From Protea cynaroides (Eukaryota > Streptophyta > Magnoliopsida > Proteales > Proteaceae): a stretch of DNA of 64,000 nucleotides. Both the position numbers and the translations under genes were made by a program. This document shows, in pieces, positions 47,851 to 59,850 of the stretch (within the stretch, counting starts at the first letter, position 1; each line of letters opens with the position of its first letter). The notes under the pieces were generated by a model that saw nothing but the letters and a program-made list of their open reading frames with translations, had not been told where the DNA came from and made no database searches. The stretch covers positions 24,295,477-24,359,476 of the forward strand of contig CM053269.1 in NCBI GenBank assembly GCA_028583415.1. The letters run 5' to 3'.

Positions 47851-50389
47851 TTTGGGGAAAATTTCATCGACCCTCCCCTCGTACTTTCTCTTTAAGTCAC
47901 CCAAACCTCAACTTTGCCAATAATATCATCCACACCTCTGCTATTAAATTGACAAATAGAAAAAAATAAAATTACTCAATTACCATTCTCAATAAATTCG
48001 TTATAAATTCATCATTTTTTTCATTTTGATTTTTTTTTTTGTGAGCGGTATCGTCGCTGGGGACTGCTCATGCTCTAGGGAGCGACACCAATGAGGCTCT
48101 CTGGTGATGAATTTGGTCTTTATTCATCGTGGATTTTGATTTACCATTTTAGTCTAAGACCAGCAAACCCTAAAGATATTGCCAAGCCCAGATGCATTAC
48201 TTCGATACTCTCGGTTGTCTTCCTTCAAACACTTTCTCTACGCATCTTCCAAGTCCTTTAGTGGAGCCCTGGTTCGTACTCTTCCTCATTCTCTGTTTCT
48301 ATGTGGCCCTTAAATCCTTCATCAATCTTGATAGCGGCCACATCCTCTATTGATTTACAACAGAACCGAACAGCAGTGGTGAGACGAACAACCAGTGCTG
48401 TGAAGAAGATGACGGGAGAATTATTCCCTTTTGGAACCCTCGCTTTCCAATTTTGAAGAAGGATGGTATCTTTACGCTCTTCCCTAAACAACAAATTGGA
48501 GATCGAAAGGTTTTCACCTCACGATCTCATCCACTAACACCGGCGGATGGTATAATCTGGAGTCGCCACCTAGATGAGGTCTAGGACCTATAGATTGTTG
48601 TTTCTCAGTTGACAACGGGTAAGTGCCAATTTACGAGTTGGGACGATGTTAGGCACCCAACGCACCAGGTCATTGATCGGTCTCCCTATGTTCTATCATT
48701 TCCTAAAAATTTATGTACACTTTGGAGTTATTTAATCTATTCTATGTAATACACGAGGGTCCTAGATGAGTCTCTAATTCTCATTAGGCTAATGATGTTA
48801 TACTACAGATTTGTAGTTCTACGAGTGGTAATGAATATATAAGAAATGAATAAACAAATGGAATAAATTAATGAATAACTACAAGTAAGGAATGGTGTAC
48901 AAAAACCAAAAAGTATAAAAATATTTAACAAGGTTATGACCAAGTCTGAGAAATATCTCAAACTACCTATAGATACCTATGCGGCAGGAATCAAGTCAAA
49001 CGTAGTTCAGGTGGGGTTGTGTACAAGTGTATGAAGGATGCTCCCATAATCATGAAACACATCAAAACAGTAGATGCTCCCATAACCATGGAACACATCC
49101 GATGGTGAGATGCTCCTACAATTGTGGAACACATCTCGTGTAAGGTATTTCCTAACTCATAGGAACGTCCCCTTGGTCAGCTCCCTTAATCAAGGAACTT
49201 ACCTTTGTATGACCATGCGTGGAGAAACAACTCCCCCGTTGCCTACGTATCTCCATGAGAATCAGATCAAATGTAGTTCCCACGGATGACAAGCCATGGA
49301 TCCCAATTGGTAACACTCAAAGAGGCCACGACCTTGGCTCCCCTCATACGATAATGAATAACTAAACTCGTACGCCACCCAAACTTGGGGACAAACTAAT
49401 CTCAATTATTCATCATAACGTTCATCACATTTATACAAATAGCTATGTACCGCTCTTATGAGTCCAGACCTAAGACATGAGTGGATGTCAAGCTAAATGG
49501 GCCCACATTGGTTAGCACGAGATCCGAGATCTTGTGCAGGGGTTGGACTCGTTGGAGTCCCCTAAAATCACACCTCACGGGAAAGTATACCATAACCATA
49601 CATGTGGGGCCTGTGGCACGCCTGTGCATAGTGTATCCCTAGACTATTACAAATTGTCAGTTTTCAATGGGGGATACATCTTTTGAGCATGGGTGTTCAT
49701 GCATTGACCTAAGAATTTGAACTAAACTTAACGTTTAAATGAGAGAGCTAGTTCACCTAAACCAAGCATGGATAACATCAACTGAGCACATGATCCAGAT
49801 ATCCATTGAACAGAATAATACAATTAAATATTGAGGACAGCAATATGACAGGCTAAACATTAAGTATTAGGCATGTAATCTATGACAATATTGAGCTTGA
49901 ATTAAACCAAAATAGACGAGTCGAATCATTATATAAGTCTGAGCATGGATTAGTCTAGTTCAAATGCTAAATTGAACCACAATTGACCATGAAAAAAATG
50001 CAATCAACCCGAGCGAACCAGATTTGACTATTAAAAGCAGCCAATTTGAAACCAAAACTATGTATAACAAACCAAAACACATCAAACACACTCAGCCAAG
50101 TGTCATTTCTCACAAAAGAATAAAACCCATTTGCTTACCCAACATCTTAGTCGAATGCATACTCAAACTCAACCAACTACTAAGCAGGGAAAAGGAAGAA
50201 CAGAAAAGAAACAGACAACAAACAAAAAAGTAAAATGATAAGCCAAAGTAAACCGACCGAAACTAAGTCTAAGAAAGGACCAACATGATATGAATCAAAT
50301 ATCGAAGCCTTTACAGTAAAAATGAAAAGAGAGAAGACATACCTCTTTTGATATTCGAAACTGATTAGAGGGACTTTAGAGACATCGCG
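47851..50389. other. Unassigned repeat-like region
   Basis: No gene is supported. A minus ORF at 48258-48494 (IEDVAAIKIDEGFKG) is short and unrecognised. About 49039-49147 holds three tandem 36-bp units starting GATGCTCC and containing GAACACATC. The sequence from 48540 (GGAGTCGCCACCTAG) recalls a common plant retroelement leader but could not be assigned. Confidence 0.35.
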
Positions 50390-51097
50390 GTGGGGCTGCT
50401 CCTTTCTTCTTCTTCTACTTCTTCTTCTTCTTATTCTTCTTCTTTTCCTTGTCTTCGCAGTAGGCCAACGCCTTCTTCTTCCTCAGTGAAACGAACCAGA
50501 CCTCTTTCCTTGATTTCTTTCCTTTCCCGCAGACATCTCTCTCTCACTTTCCCTATTTCTCTCATGGCACCTACCCGTAGCCGCGACACCTCTCTCCTCT
50601 TCTCAAGCTGGCCGCCGACTACTTCTCTCTGTATTTATGCGGCTTCTCTCTGACTCTTTCTCTTCCTTCGGTGAAATGAGAGGAAGAAAACCATCTGTCC
50701 GCCGGCACCTTCCCTTTTCTTTTGGCGAATGCAAGCCTCCTATTCCTCTCCCCCCGGCCGAAATCCTCTCCTCTTTCCCACAGCCAAACCTATCTCATTT
50801 TCCCTATCTCACTCTTCTCTCTATTTTATCCGGCAAACTCACTCTCCGCTTCTCTCCCTTTTCAGCAACAGCCGACACTCCGTCCCCCTTTTCACGCCAA
50901 TGGCCTCCCCCTTTAGTGTAGGGTTTTAGGTTACCTTTTATACCCTAGTGTAATTACCTAGGTGCCCCCCTATCTAAACCTTATGACCTAAAAACCCCAC
51001 TTACCTAATCCCATTACTCACTAAGCCCATTTGCAAAATATAAATCCCAACCCACTTAAACAACCAAATCTAAACCCAATAGCAAGGTCCCAGACTC

Positions 51098-51100
<3 letters not shown>
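50390..51100. other. Pyrimidine-rich noncoding region
   Basis: Dense CTTCTTCTT and TCTCTC runs produce overlapping serine/proline-rich ORFs in several frames, with no domain. It could be a 5' UTR-like or retroelement segment. Confidence 0.35.

Positions 51101-51153
<53 letters not shown>
51101..51153. repeat. (TA)n microsatellite
   Basis: About 26 uninterrupted TA units at the left side of the plastid-insertion region. Confidence 0.95.
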
Positions 51154-51157
<4 letters not shown>

Positions 51158-51274
51158 TCGACTTTCATGTTAGTTCTTGCTCTAGCGTAAAAGTTCCATT
51201 TCAGGGAAGGACGACATTCCATGATACTTTCTGTTATGTCAAGCCCTGCTTTGATCTCTGGTTTGATGGTTGTA

Positions 51275-51351
51275 AATACTAATAATTATATACATATGAA
51301 ATCCAAGGCATAAATATTATTGGTAATGCTCAGGAAGAAGAAGAGGGGGAC
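51275..51351 (+). repeat. 77-bp direct repeat, left copy
   Basis: Identical by eye to 52659-52735, running from AATACTAATAATTATATAC to AAGAAGAAGAGGGGGAC. The pair brackets the plastid-derived DNA. Confidence 0.9.
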
Positions 51352-51435
51352 ATATTTTTCTCATTCTTCTGTTTTAAGTAAAAAAGTAAATCCATTTTTT
51401 TAGATATATATATATTATAAATAAAAAAAAATAAA

Positions 51436-51443
<8 letters not shown>

Positions 51444-51479
<36 letters not shown>
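51444..51479. repeat. (TA)n microsatellite
   Basis: About 18 TA units directly before the plastid-like sequence. Confidence 0.9.
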
Positions 51480-51481
<2 letters not shown>

Positions 51482-51514
51482 TTTTGATAATTTTAGTTAG
51501 GGATTTCGCATAAA

Positions 51515-51970
51515 AATACAAGTGATTCATAACCGCAACTACATGATCGGGAATCGTCAAGGCATTTATGCAAATAGATATAATTCATGGAATTGCAGAA
51601 ACTATCAAAATGAAAGAATTGAAGATAATAACTATAAGTATATAATAAAAATAAAAATAAAAAAAGAATTTTATTTTTGTAGTTCTTATGATGCACTTGG
51701 AGCTTATCAATAGAAATGAATCCATTTAGATAGTCCTTTGTGGCTCGGGTGGCGGCTAGATCAACGCGTGATTGCATCAAGAGAAGTTCCCGATGAAGTT
51801 CAATATGAATCTTTGGGTACCCATCATGAGATTTATGGGCACCATCTAATAGTAAGAAGTGTAAAAAAGGAAAATCCTTTGTATATACATTCAAACCACT
51901 GTTGGTTCTATTTCTTTTTATCGAGAAATCGAAGAAGCCACACAAGGGTTTTGTTGGGCCTGCTCATACG
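51515..51970 (+). pseudogene. rpoC1: Plastid rpoC1 3' end in the nucleus (NUPT)
   Basis: Translations in shifting frames match the C-terminus of the plastid RNA polymerase beta' subunit: GNRQGIYANRYN, NYQNERI and FCSSYDALGAY up to 51710. Then come LDQRVIASREVPDEV, the HEIYGHHLIVRSVKKE block and REIEEATQGFCWACSYGT near 51960. Frameshifts and an inserted AT-rich stretch (about 51637-51665) show it is dead. It is followed by the rpoC2 start in the order seen in plastid genomes. Confidence 0.8.
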
Positions 51971-52141
51971 GTACCTAAGCTAATTAATTCTATGATATCC
52001 GTGAAAATTTAGGTTTCTCCGGTTCAACTAGTATCATAGTTCCTGAATTTCTATGCGAATCAAGATCGAAGAAAGGAAGTCTTCAAATCACTGACTCAAA
52101 TCCATTGTCAAATTCTCCTCAGCAGAATCTGGAGGTACTTA

Positions 52142-52265
52142 TGGCAGAACAGGTTGATCTGGCCTTTCACAATAAAGCGATAGATGGAACTACCATGAAA
52201 TGACTTATTAGCAAATTATAGATCACTTCGGAATGGAATATACATCACACATCCTGGATCAAATA
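52142..52265 (+). pseudogene. rpoC2: Plastid rpoC2 5' end in the nucleus (NUPT)
   Basis: The frame MAEQVDLAFHNKAIDGTTMK is the opening of the plastid beta'' subunit. A TGA replaces the next arginine codon (52201-52203). After a one-base shift the frame continues IDHFGMEYTSHILDQI. Homology stops near 52265. Spacing from the rpoC1 end (about 170 bp) fits an intact plastid intergenic segment. Confidence 0.82.
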
Positions 52266-52419
52266 AGAGAAAAATAAAACTGTAAAGAAAAGGATTATTT
52301 TTTCCCAATACACTTTGTGTGCATATAGTATCATCTAATGAAAAATGAAAGATTATCTATGTCCAGTTTTAATTGACCTCAATTAATTCATCGTTATTGC
52401 CCAGAGGAGAAATAATAGG

Positions 52420-52493
52420 TAGGGATGACAGGATTTGATCCCGTGACATTTTGTATCCAAAACAAACGCGCTACCATGTTGCGCTACATCCCT
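52420..52493 (-). pseudogene. trnP-UGG: Plastid trnP-UGG copy in the nucleus
   Basis: On minus a 74-nt tRNA begins AGGGATGTAGCGCAACATGG, keeps anticodon TGG (TTTTGGATAC) and ends GTCATCCCTA. Compared with the usual plastid gene, GTTC of the T loop reads GATC and base 37 is A. In plastomes trnP is far from rpoC2, so this is a second plastid fragment joined to the first. It is probably not a working nuclear tRNA gene. Confidence 0.8.
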
Positions 52494-52658
52494 TTAATTG
52501 GTCTACCATGTCATTGTAGAGAATTCCTATCTTGTTTTCCACATTGTTATTTTTTATTTTCACCATTGATATACAATTTTTTTTGTGATTTCTTCTTCTT
52601 TTTTTTTCTCATATAAAATATAAATAATCAATTTAATAATAATAACAATATACAATAG

Positions 52659-52735
52659 AATACTAATAATTATATACATATGAAATCCAAGGCATAAATA
52701 TTATTGGTAATGCTCAGGAAGAAGAAGAGGGGGAC
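52659..52735 (+). repeat. 77-bp direct repeat, right copy
   Basis: Pairs with 51275-51351 in the same orientation, 1384 bp apart start to start. Confidence 0.9.
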
Positions 52736-53080
52736 CGTACAAATAAACATCTATGAGCAAGGAATTCCCATTTGAATCTGAATCATTTACCATCCATATG
52801 ATTACTCTTAATCTTAATGAAACTTACAAAGTCTTCTTTTTGAAGAACCAAAAATTCTAGGGCATAGGTAAGACTTTGTAATGTTTTTTTAGTCCTTTAA
52901 TTGATGCAGTTCTTTAGGAGATATTTTTTCTAGTATGTACAAAGATATTTTTTCTTTCTATCATTTCCAAAACATTGATAAACTGGGTGGATATGTAAAA
53001 GATATTCTTTGTTTTCCATCACTTCTACATGTATAAAAAGAATATTGTGACATTTCATTTCTTATAGCATTTTTCAATTG

Positions 53081-53082
<2 letters not shown>

Positions 53083-53137
<55 letters not shown>
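53083..53137. repeat. (TA)n microsatellite
   Basis: About 27 TA units. The gypsy RT relict to the right stops precisely here. Confidence 0.95.
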
Positions 53138-53138
<1 letters not shown>

Positions 53139-53139
<1 letters not shown>

Positions 53140-55319
53140 ACCTCTTTGTGGATCAAATCATGGAGTACCATGGTCGTCATCTTCTCATATGTAGTGCCAG
53201 CATTTTTTAGCCTAAACAACATCACTATATAGCACTACTAAGTACCCAAGTCTGTGGTGAAACCAGTTTTCTCCTTATCTTCTAGTACCATCTTTATCTG
53301 ATTGTATCCTAAGAACCCATCCATAAAAGAAAACAATGCATGTCCTGCAATGTTATTCACTAGGATGTCGATCTTGGGTAGCGGGAAATCGTCTTTAGGG
53401 TTCGCGCCTTGTTTAAATTTCGATAATCCACACATACCCTCAGTTTACCATCTTTCTTAAGGATGACAACGATGTTAGCCAACCATTCTGGGTAATGGAC
53501 CACTTTGAGGAAGCCGACACTTAATTGCTTCGTTATGTCTTCCTTAACTTTCAAAGCCCATTCCGGTCTCAACCTTCGTAACTTCTGCTTGTAGGACTTT
53601 AAGCTTGGGATCAGTGGAATCATGTGCTTGACCACTTCAAGGTCAAGTCCCAACATGTCATCATACAACCAGGCAGAAACCTCTTGGAATTCCTTCAGGA
53701 GTTTAGTCATACGAGTAGTTTCCTCCTCATTTAGGGTTATACAAATTTTAATCTCTAGTTTCCTCCTCATTTAGGGTTATACGAATTTTAATCTCTCAGG
53801 GTTCTTCCTCTATACCCAAATTGATCATTTTGAAATCCTCTTCAACTGGCTAGGCCTTCATCTCTTTTAAGGCCTTGATAGACCGTAGGATTTCAAGAGG
53901 CGTTTCATCATTCTCATTATTATCAAATCTGAGTTAGCATTAGAATCAGAAGTCAAAGAATTAGACACGGTATAATCTGAGATTGGAATTTCATTGCAAT
54001 AAAGAGAAATATGTACATGTGAGGAGGTCCCAAGTGGGACAGAATCGACATAAAAAATAGACTATACTCTGTCTAAAGACTTAAATGTTTTAGGCCCAAA
54101 CACGGCTAAATTGTTTGGGTTACATGACTCATTTAAATGAACAAAAAAGTCTACACAACTCCAGTTTGGGATCATTACGTCGAAGGGATGAATGACCTGT
54201 TATGGACTCGGATCTTCATTCGTGCATTCTTTGGTGATGGCCATAACGCACTTGTCATCAAACAAGTTGTCGTCGACACTTACGAACTCCACTTTAGGCC
54301 TTGCTCTACTGCTTTGTCTCTGAATCTTCATCTGCTCCAACTCTGTCCAGTCAATTCTGCAATCAAAACCTCAAAGCCAGGGACTCGTCTCTGGGTGCAC
54401 ACATCGTACCATAGTTCAGGAAAGCCATAATACGAGAAGTCAAACCCTTCTTTAACGAAGTATCCATTAAGAGTCTTAAATTACGAGATTTGTTATTCAT
54501 TACACAGACCCTTCAACTGAAGCTGTCCAATCTGCTGATCTGACCTTTGTTGTTGCCATACTTTGTTGATGCTATCGCTACCCCTTCTTGGGAATGAAAA
54601 ATATTTGTTATTCTTATACTTCTTTTTTTTTAGCCTCCCAAATGTTCATTGACTTTCCTCCATTTTTCCTTGATCAGGTCCAGGTCATCCCCGGAAGGAA
54701 CATACCCCAGTCCAAATCTGTACTCATTGATCAGCAGAGAAAGCACATTGATGTCACCCTGTTGATTCAAACCCAGACCCATTCTTAGGAAAAAAGACAT
54801 GTTAAGCAAAGCATGGATTTTAAATTCAAAATTCTTACCTCAAGGTTTTGTCTCTATTGTTGCCAAGATAGAGCTGATCTGGAAGCCACTTAATTGTACA
54901 CCTACATTGTCCTCTGCCCCTACATCCCCTACTGCCAGAGCATTTACCATGTCTGAGTCAACTTGTATTGTCACTGCCACCCCATCGTGCAAAAATCTGA
55001 GCTTTTGGTGTAATTATGAAGTCAAGATTCCCTCATTGTGAATCAATGGCATACCCAAGAGTAAATTGAATGAAGCAAGTATGTCCACTATGTGAAGCTC
55101 GACATCAAAAACTACATGACCCACCTTGATTTGTGCATTCAACCCCCCACTGATAGTCCTCTTAGTGTAATCATATGCCTTGACGTTGTGTTTAGGCCAC
55201 AACTCCGTTTCATTAAAACCCAAGTGTTTGAAGGTTCTCATTAGGAAGACATTCAATGCAGACTATCCACAAAGACCTTGGGGATCAGATGGCCTCAGAG
55301 GCCGATGGTAGTGTACAAG
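53139..55319 (-). pseudogene. Tat-lineage Ty3/gypsy protease-RT fragment
   Basis: On minus the fragment starts within the protease region: ISGGLNAQIKVGHVVFDVE and ASFNLLLGMPLIHNEGI (55256-55014). RT follows from 53770 with PEWLANIVVILKKDGKLR, VCVDYRNLNKA, then in other frames DDFPLPKIDILVNN, FSFMDGFLGYNQIKM and LKNAGTTYEKMTT. It stops at HKEVDIY, before the catalytic YVDD, at the TA array. Several frameshifts occur. The upstream side is cut by the Tekay-type LTR at 55320, which therefore inserted into it. Confidence 0.8.
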
Positions 55320-57623
55320 TGTAAGACCCGTAGCGAACTAACCGGTCTTACCACCTTGTACTAGGTCTACCTATCATGGTCGAGCCAAGTGGACCAAGTA
55401 CGTGAAGAAAATCACAAGACCAGGTATGAAATTGATATAAAATAGTAAAATAGAGGGTAGGATCGCATACCTAAATAGGTAGGGTCAACCCCACCTCATC
55501 AGAAGACAGACCCATGACTTTTAGTCCTAGGGTCGGATAACTGAAACCCTAGGGTCGACGGGATCTGCGACCCTAGCATCGACCCTAGGATCACCGACAG
55601 AAATCGTAAATAGGAAACTTTCCTAATTTCAAGGGGGTTATTTCCTAATCTCAATGGGACTTATTTTGGGAGGTTTTCCTCTATAAATAGGACGTCCCTT
55701 AGCCTCTTTCACTCTTTTTGAAACCCTAATTGAAAGTGAGAGAAAGAGAAGAGAAGGAGAAGAGAAGGAGAAGAGAAGGAGAGCTGGAGAAGAAGGCTAT
55801 GGAGAAGAAATTCAGAGAAACCTCTGAATCTTAGCAAACCTTAGGTATGGATATGTTTTCCATGCATTGTTTAAGACCCTAGAATAGTATATAAAGAGGG
55901 TATGATCTAGGAGAAACCCAAATCATCCATCCATGGGAAGATTTCAATGGAATCCATGGAGGGAATCATGGTAAACAAAGTAAGTGTTTAACCTAGAGTT
56001 TTAAGCCATAGAACAAGCATAGAATGGACTATGGAAGTAAGCCAAAGGACCCAAACATGAAAGAAGAGACTGTAGAATGAAAGGTTGACTTAAACCATGT
56101 GCGGTCGCACATAGGGTCGATTGTGAACCGACCCTACCAGACCACAGGATCGACCCCAAGCCCTTGGGAAGTCCAGGGAAGCTGCGGTCGCACCTAAGGT
56201 CGATAGGACAACCAACCCTAGCATCGACCCTATACCCTGGGGTCGCAAAAACCTGCGACCCTAGCTTTACAGCAAGATTAAAACTATCAGAATGAATTCT
56301 AATTAAAATCTATCGACTTGTTAGGTTTTCCTATTGATATAAAGGTGATTCTTAAAGCTTGAAAGAGGGTTTACACTCAAGCAAAGGTGAGGGAACAAGA
56401 CCTAAACTAATTGGCTAATAATAAAATATTTTCATTTATTGAGTCCAATGCCATGTATGATTCTATGATTTTATGATTGTAATGTGCATATCACATGTCA
56501 TCTACTATTCCTGTTATTACTGTTCATGCATATTTAATTTTGTTTATTATAACGTGATGATGACGATGCTAGGATTAGGCATGTGAATGTATGTGTGTGG
56601 TTAGTGTACTTGATGCGAGTGGGGCATCAGGGGGAGGACGTGATATTGTAGTTCAATCTGGTCACCAGACTCTAGATCTATCTCTACTCAAGTCTCGTCC
56701 ATTAACATCATCGTATCGTCATTATCTTAGCAGAACTAATACATCGTAGGGCATCGGGGGGGATGTGGCATTATGGTTCAGCCTAGTCACCAGACCCTAG
56801 CTCTATCTCTATGGATGTATTGAGGGATGCTGGGGTGAGGCCTTGGATACACTGTTTGACATTAGGATTGGTTAGTTGCGAGCCCAGTTTGCAAGCCCTT
56901 GCCAACAGGGACTTACGTGTTGGTATGGGTAGAGCATCAGGGGAAGTGTGATGCGGTGCGGTCCTAAGCACTTTAGCTCTATCTCTATTCCATGATGGGT
57001 GCATGTGGGACGGTAATAACGATATTCATTGGACGGATTCACACACTCGTGTATAGAGGTGAGGCGGCCACCGAACCTTTCTATAGCACATTGCAAACTT
57101 ATATTCCAGACCACAGATATGAATTGAATGCATGCATATGTCTGTTGCATTGTTTTGATTGCTCACTGAGCCGTGATGTGTGCTCACCCTTTTCGAATTT
57201 GAATATTTTAGTTGATGATGCAGGTACTACTGTGGACGATTACATGAATGCTCCTGCATATGGGCACATTGCTGCAATGGATGTTGAAGATATAGTGGAG
57301 ACGCATGACTCATCATGCGAGTGCAACTCATGCGTTTTCGATTAGATTTTTATTTGAACTATTAAGGAAGTGTAATTTTATATTTTATTTATTTATGTCT
57401 CTGTTGATACAACATAATTGGATATTTTATTTATGATTATCACAGTTAGATTTTCAGTTCATTTAATATTAAGACTTTCGCTACTGTGTATTTATTCTGA
57501 TTATGGTTGTGGATGTGCATGGTTTAAGTTAAAGGACACAGCCTATTAGAGATCCTGGTTGAACCGTTGGTTTATTAGCAGTTCATCACACCGTCTGGAA
57601 TAGTGCAGAATTGGGGTGTGACA
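55320..57623 (+). mobile_element. 5' LTR of the Tekay-type element
   Basis: Starts TGTAAGACCCG, ends GGGGTGTGACA. It contains a TATA box, clustered GGGTCGA/CGACCCTAG words (55500-55600, 56100-56270) and three diverged tandem units around 56618, 56746 and 56931 that share GGGCATC and TAGCTCTATCTCTA. Confidence 0.85.
55681..55690 (+). promoter_or_regulatory. LTR TATA box
   Basis: CTATAAATAG lies 360 bp into the LTR with a pyrimidine-rich region just downstream, a plausible RNA polymerase II start. Confidence 0.6.
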
Positions 57624-57626
57624 ACT

Positions 57627-57638
57627 TGGTATCAGAGC
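57627..57638 (+). promoter_or_regulatory. Primer-binding site (tRNA-iMet type)
   Basis: TGGTATCAGAGC three bases after the LTR end. Confidence 0.93.
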
Positions 57639-57928
57639 TCTCAGGCCCTGTCTTTTAAACCAGTATACTACCACAAAAGTTTATGAACTGAGATAGGATA
57701 AAAATTAAAAGCTGTAATAATAACACATTATAAGCACCGGTGTTGTTTGAGACAAAATTTGAAAGAGAATAATGCATCTATTAAATGAGAAACAAGTTCA
57801 TATACACTCAAGTGAAAGACAAATGTATATACATATTAAACCAAAGCAAATTTATGTACATATCTAAAACAGAGTACAGTCCATAACCCGGACAGTTACT
57901 CTGTAATACAAAAGGAAAGAAAAATACA

Positions 57929-59185
57929 TCATGAAGCTAAAGGTGATGGGGGAGGCGGTGCCTCGCGGTCTCTGTCATAATCCTCAGCATAAACTCTAGT
58001 CAACCAAGCCACCTGAGTCTGGGTCGTCTGAAGACTAGCTGTGAGATCAGCCACCCACCGATCAGTCACGCGCTGAGCATCTAGAAGCTCTCCCACCTTC
58101 AGATCAGACATGCGTTGAGCCTCTCTATTTTCACACAGTAGCCCCATCATGTCATCAGAAGGTGGGTGTGAAGGACCAGCTGCATGTGAAGGACCAGCTC
58201 CAATAGTATGTGTAGGTAATGGAGGAGGTATGGAGTCCACATCCATGTACAAATGATCCTCATCCTCAGCATCACCCCCATGAACCCTTGCTCCAGCGGT
58301 TGCCGCTGCTGCCTCAGCATCTGCTATCTCCACCCGAGTACGAGGACGCACCAGAGCGTTCCTCTCCTCATCACTGACCTGAGCATCTCGCATGCCCATC
58401 TTACAGATGGCCTCCCAGTCCAGAGCTGATGAGAAGGATTTCTCCTGAATCCTCTCATCAACTAAATCAACACCCAGGCGGGTAAGCAATGTGGTAATCA
58501 GATGCCCATAGGGCAGGTTGCCTATCTGACCAGGTAGTGTGGCACTGATCATCGTCCGCATAATAATATAAGGGAGGCAGACAGGCTGCCTAGTGCAGAT
58601 ACAGTAAAGCAAATACTGGGTCAACTGGGAGACCCTCTCGTAGTGTCCACTCTGAGGTATCAGGTTGTGCTGAATGATCTTACAGTACACCCGAGGCTCT
58701 GGACGTAGGTTGATCGCCTTCATCTCCCAGCGATCCTCTCTGATAAGCTGACAGTCTATCTTAGCCCGCATCTCCAAGGAAAAGAACTGGGGCTCTCTGG
58801 GAGCGCAGTATACCAAGGGGCCGTCATATGAAATGCCCTAGAGGTTCGCTAACTGCCGATAGTCAAAGGAAATCTCTACTCCCTTGACATAGCTCGTGAT
58901 CCTGAACTCCCTACCCCTCTCAGTGTCATTGTGATCTCCCACCACCTAAAGGTTACAATAGAACTGTCGCACTAAATCCGGATAGGTACAGGCATCGTAG
59001 GTGATCACAGGAAGCCAGCCCATGTCACCAAATGCTCTCTCTACGTCAAACAAGGCTATGCTAGTCAAGTCCACACGACGACCTCCCTCCACCTTCTTAC
59101 GAGCGTAGCGGGCATACTGAGCCTCGACCTCATTAGAACGGAAGCGGACTGGGTCGTGAACCCTAGGTACTTCGGTACGAGCCAT
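57929..59185 (-). pseudogene. Antisense ORF of the retrotransposon, unknown function
   Basis: A 419-codon minus frame from MARTEVPRVHDP to PPPPSPLAS lies between the primer site and gag. Its N-terminal half (IDLTSIALF-like, YPDLVRQFYCNL, SYVKGVEISFDY) resembles the plant 'putative transposon protein' domain found in retroelement accessory ORFs, from memory. A proline/histidine-rich linker and a coiled-coil-like tail (REAQRMSDLKVGELLDAQR) follow. Two in-frame TAGs (58946-58948, 58838-58840) sit where glutamine is expected. A clean donor (CTACAG|GTATGT, 59471/59470) and acceptor (GCATATAG, 59187) define a 284-nt leader intron. It does not look like host coding sequence. Confidence 0.7.
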
Positions 59186-59579
59186 ACTATATGCAAAAAC
59201 AAAGAAAAATAGATAATAGCTTAGTAATGGTGAAAAACCCAAAAATATCGACAAATTAGGTCAAAATTGGAATTTTTCAAGTTTCTCGATAACCAACCGA
59301 TGAAACTTGAATATTTTTTAGGGATTTCATCCATTGAGTCACCAACAGCAAAAGCCCCCAGTAAAAATCAAAATTTTACGGTTGTAAAAGGTTTAATTTG
59401 AAGAAAACGGTGTAAACGAGCAAAAACCTAGTTAGAAAGCTCTAAAAACATGAAACAGTAGAGAACATACCTGTAGAGAAGGAGTAGAAGTTGAAAAGTG
59501 AAGCAAAAATCACCAACGGGTCGGAGTTGTCACTGTAGCAACTCAGAGGAATGAGCCGAGTCGGAAAGGAGGAGAAAGA

Positions 59580-59850
59580 ATGAGAAATGAAACCAAAATC
59601 AGGATTTAAAACCTGATTTTGAGTCCTAGGGTCGCATAATTCGACCAAGACATGCGACCCTACCTCCAACCCATTCATCGACCCTAGCCTCTCGGTAATC
59701 TGACAGAAACTAGGGGTCGACCCTAGGGTCGGACATCTATCGACCCTACCATCGACCCTAGGCTCTCGGTAAGTAACAATGATTCTCAGGGTCGCATACC
59801 CTGGGGTCGCATAAGGATCGACCCTACCATTGACCCTACGATGGAAAATA
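59580..59850 (-). promoter_or_regulatory. GGTCGA-rich block upstream of the antisense ORF
   Basis: Many copies of ATCGACCCTA and GGGTCGCAT, the same words seen twice inside the LTR, lie just upstream of the antisense leader exon. A shared promoter-like function is inference. Confidence 0.4.

Larger units (their letters stand above)
52266..53082. other. Plastid-like and AT-rich flank
   Basis: 52266-52419 and 52494-52600 look like plastid spacer around trnP. 52736-53082 is AT-rich with a plastid-spacer feel but was not assigned. No gene is supported beyond trnP. Confidence 0.35.

Noticed and set aside
50390..50930. Serine/proline-rich coding region
   Set aside because: It arises from CTTCTT and TCTC low-complexity DNA open in several frames at once.
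52420..52493. Functional nuclear tRNA-Pro gene
   Set aside because: It is a plastid-type trnP with a changed T loop inside a plastid insertion.
57929..58816. Independent host gene on the minus strand
   Set aside because: It lies inside the internal region of a Ty3/gypsy element and its type is known from retroelement accessory ORFs.
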